Source: an uncultured Leucobacter sp. (GTDB lineage: Bacteria; Actinomycetota; Actinomycetes; Actinomycetales; Microbacteriaceae). From it: a stretch of 12,092 nt of DNA. Made by a program: the position numbers and the translations under genes. Of this stretch, positions 11,625 through 12,092 are shown one piece after another; position 1 is the stretch's first letter; the number at the start of each line of letters is the position of its first letter. The stretch spans positions 1-12,092 of the forward strand of contig CAMFIY010000049.1 in assembly GCA_945952575.1 (NCBI GenBank). The letters are read 5' to 3'. Below the pieces are notes generated by a model, which did no database searches, had not been told where the DNA came from, and saw nothing but the letters and a program-made list of their open reading frames with translations.

Positions 11625-12092
11625 CTAGAGCTCCAGGCCGTACAGATTGGGTTCCGGGGCCAGGATCACACCGAACTCGGACTGCACTCGCTGCACGACG
11701 TAGCGCGCGAGCTGAGCGACATCGGCGGCCGACGCTCCGCCGCGGTTCGTGATCGCGAGCGTGTGCTTCGAGGAGATCGCCGCACCCGAGCCGGGCAGGC
11801 GGAAGCCGCGCTCGATCCCGGCGTGCTGGATCAGCCAGGCCGCGGAGAGCTTCACCCGACGTTCGCTCGAGGGTCGGGGCAACCGGAGCGGCAGACCGGC
11901 CGCGAGCTCGTCGAGGCTGGTGATCGCGGCCTCCGGCTCATCCCCCGACACCGGGAAGCGCGGAGCGCCGGCCGGAAGCTCGCCCGCGAAACGCCCCGAG
12001 ACGATCGGGTTGGTGAAGAACGAACCCGCGCTCCAGGTGTCGTGGTCCTCGGCATCGAGCACCATCCCCTTCGACGCGCGCAGCCGCAGGAC
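11625..12092 (-). CDS. murB: UDP-N-acetylmuramate dehydrogenase, C-terminal part (cut by the window edge)
   Basis: MurB reduces UDP-N-acetylglucosamine enolpyruvate to UDP-N-acetylmuramate with NADPH and FAD, a committed cytoplasmic step of peptidoglycan synthesis. The 155 residues present are the substrate-binding C-terminal half. They begin VLRLRASKGMVLD, then DTWSAGSFFTNPI, where the Ser of GSFFTNP is the proton donor. KLSAAWLIQHAGIERGF, a SSKHTLAITNRGGASAADV block and the C-terminal APEPNLYGLEL with the conserved Glu follow. The FAD-binding N-terminal domain, about 200 residues, lies beyond base 12092. The frame is open to the edge, so the internal Met at 12065 is not the start. Residues needed for catalysis in this half are present. 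Confidence 0.95.
   Translation of the reverse strand, partial: VLRLRASKGMVLDAEDHDTWSAGSFFTNPIVSGRFAGELPAGAPRFPVSGDEPEAAITSLDELAAGLPLRLPRPSSERRVKLSAAWLIQHAGIERGFRLPGSGAAISSKHTLAITNRGGASAADVAQLARYVVQRVQSEFGVILAPEPNLYGLEL

Noticed and set aside
9283..11628. A 781-codon open frame antisense to the acyl-CoA oxidase gene
   Set aside because: It has shadow-frame composition (Arg, Leu, Gly, Val rich, no motifs), and the minus-strand gene has a promoter, a ribosome binding site and conserved domains.
1..12092. Mobile elements, CRISPR arrays, RNA genes or a defence system
   Set aside because: I found no direct-repeat arrays, terminal inverted repeats, transposase or integrase motifs, or tRNA/rRNA-like sequence. 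All long frames with protein-like sequence belong to ordinary families.

Overview
The window is high-GC DNA (about 70% by eye) from an actinobacterium. GTG starts are common, codons end in G/C, and several genes begin directly after a TANNNT -10 box. Gene content (xseB, DUF4245, class II fumarase, PIN-PhoH ATPase, prolyl iminopeptidase, actinobacterial MurB) fits Micrococcales, most likely Microbacteriaceae such as Leucobacter. The genus is an inference from overall resemblance, not from a search.

Plus strand, 1-4715: the 3' end of xseB; a one-pass membrane DUF4245 protein; a beta-class carbonic anhydrase; fumC; a TRIC-type cation channel; and an SGNH hydrolase. The first five are tightly spaced and probably co-transcribed. 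The SGNH gene appears to have its own leaderless promoter, whose -10 box reuses the stop codon of the channel gene. xseB, DUF4245, fumarase and phoH also lie near one another in mycobacteria, with fumarase and phoH convergent there too. Here the carbonic anhydrase lies between DUF4245 and fumC, where I recall glpX in other actinobacteria.

Minus strand, 4661-12092, in transcription order from the right: the C-terminal part of murB; a long acyl-CoA oxidase/dehydrogenase; prolyl iminopeptidase (pip); PIN-PhoH ATPase (phoH); an atypical acyl-CoA dehydrogenase-fold flavoprotein; and a PACE-family efflux protein. The PACE gene converges on the SGNH gene and the two reading frames overlap by 55 bp.

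The genes cover DNA repair (XseB), CO2/bicarbonate and TCA metabolism (carbonic anhydrase, fumarase), ion and drug transport (TRIC, PACE), lipid or ester and acyl-CoA chemistry (SGNH hydrolase, two ACAD-superfamily enzymes), RNA metabolism (PhoH), peptide turnover (Pip) and cell-wall synthesis (MurB).

No stretch without a gene exceeds about 200 bp. The longer gaps are 1569-1656, 5204-5371, 6632-6771, 8137-8330 and 11434-11624, and each holds a promoter-like or hairpin element described below. I see no tRNA, rRNA, CRISPR array, transposase, integrase, phage gene or toxin-antitoxin pair, and no convincing novel multi-gene system. The most interesting signals are regulatory: a repeated TAGGCTG leaderless start architecture, stop codons doubling as -10 boxes, and a perfect 17-bp hairpin after phoH.
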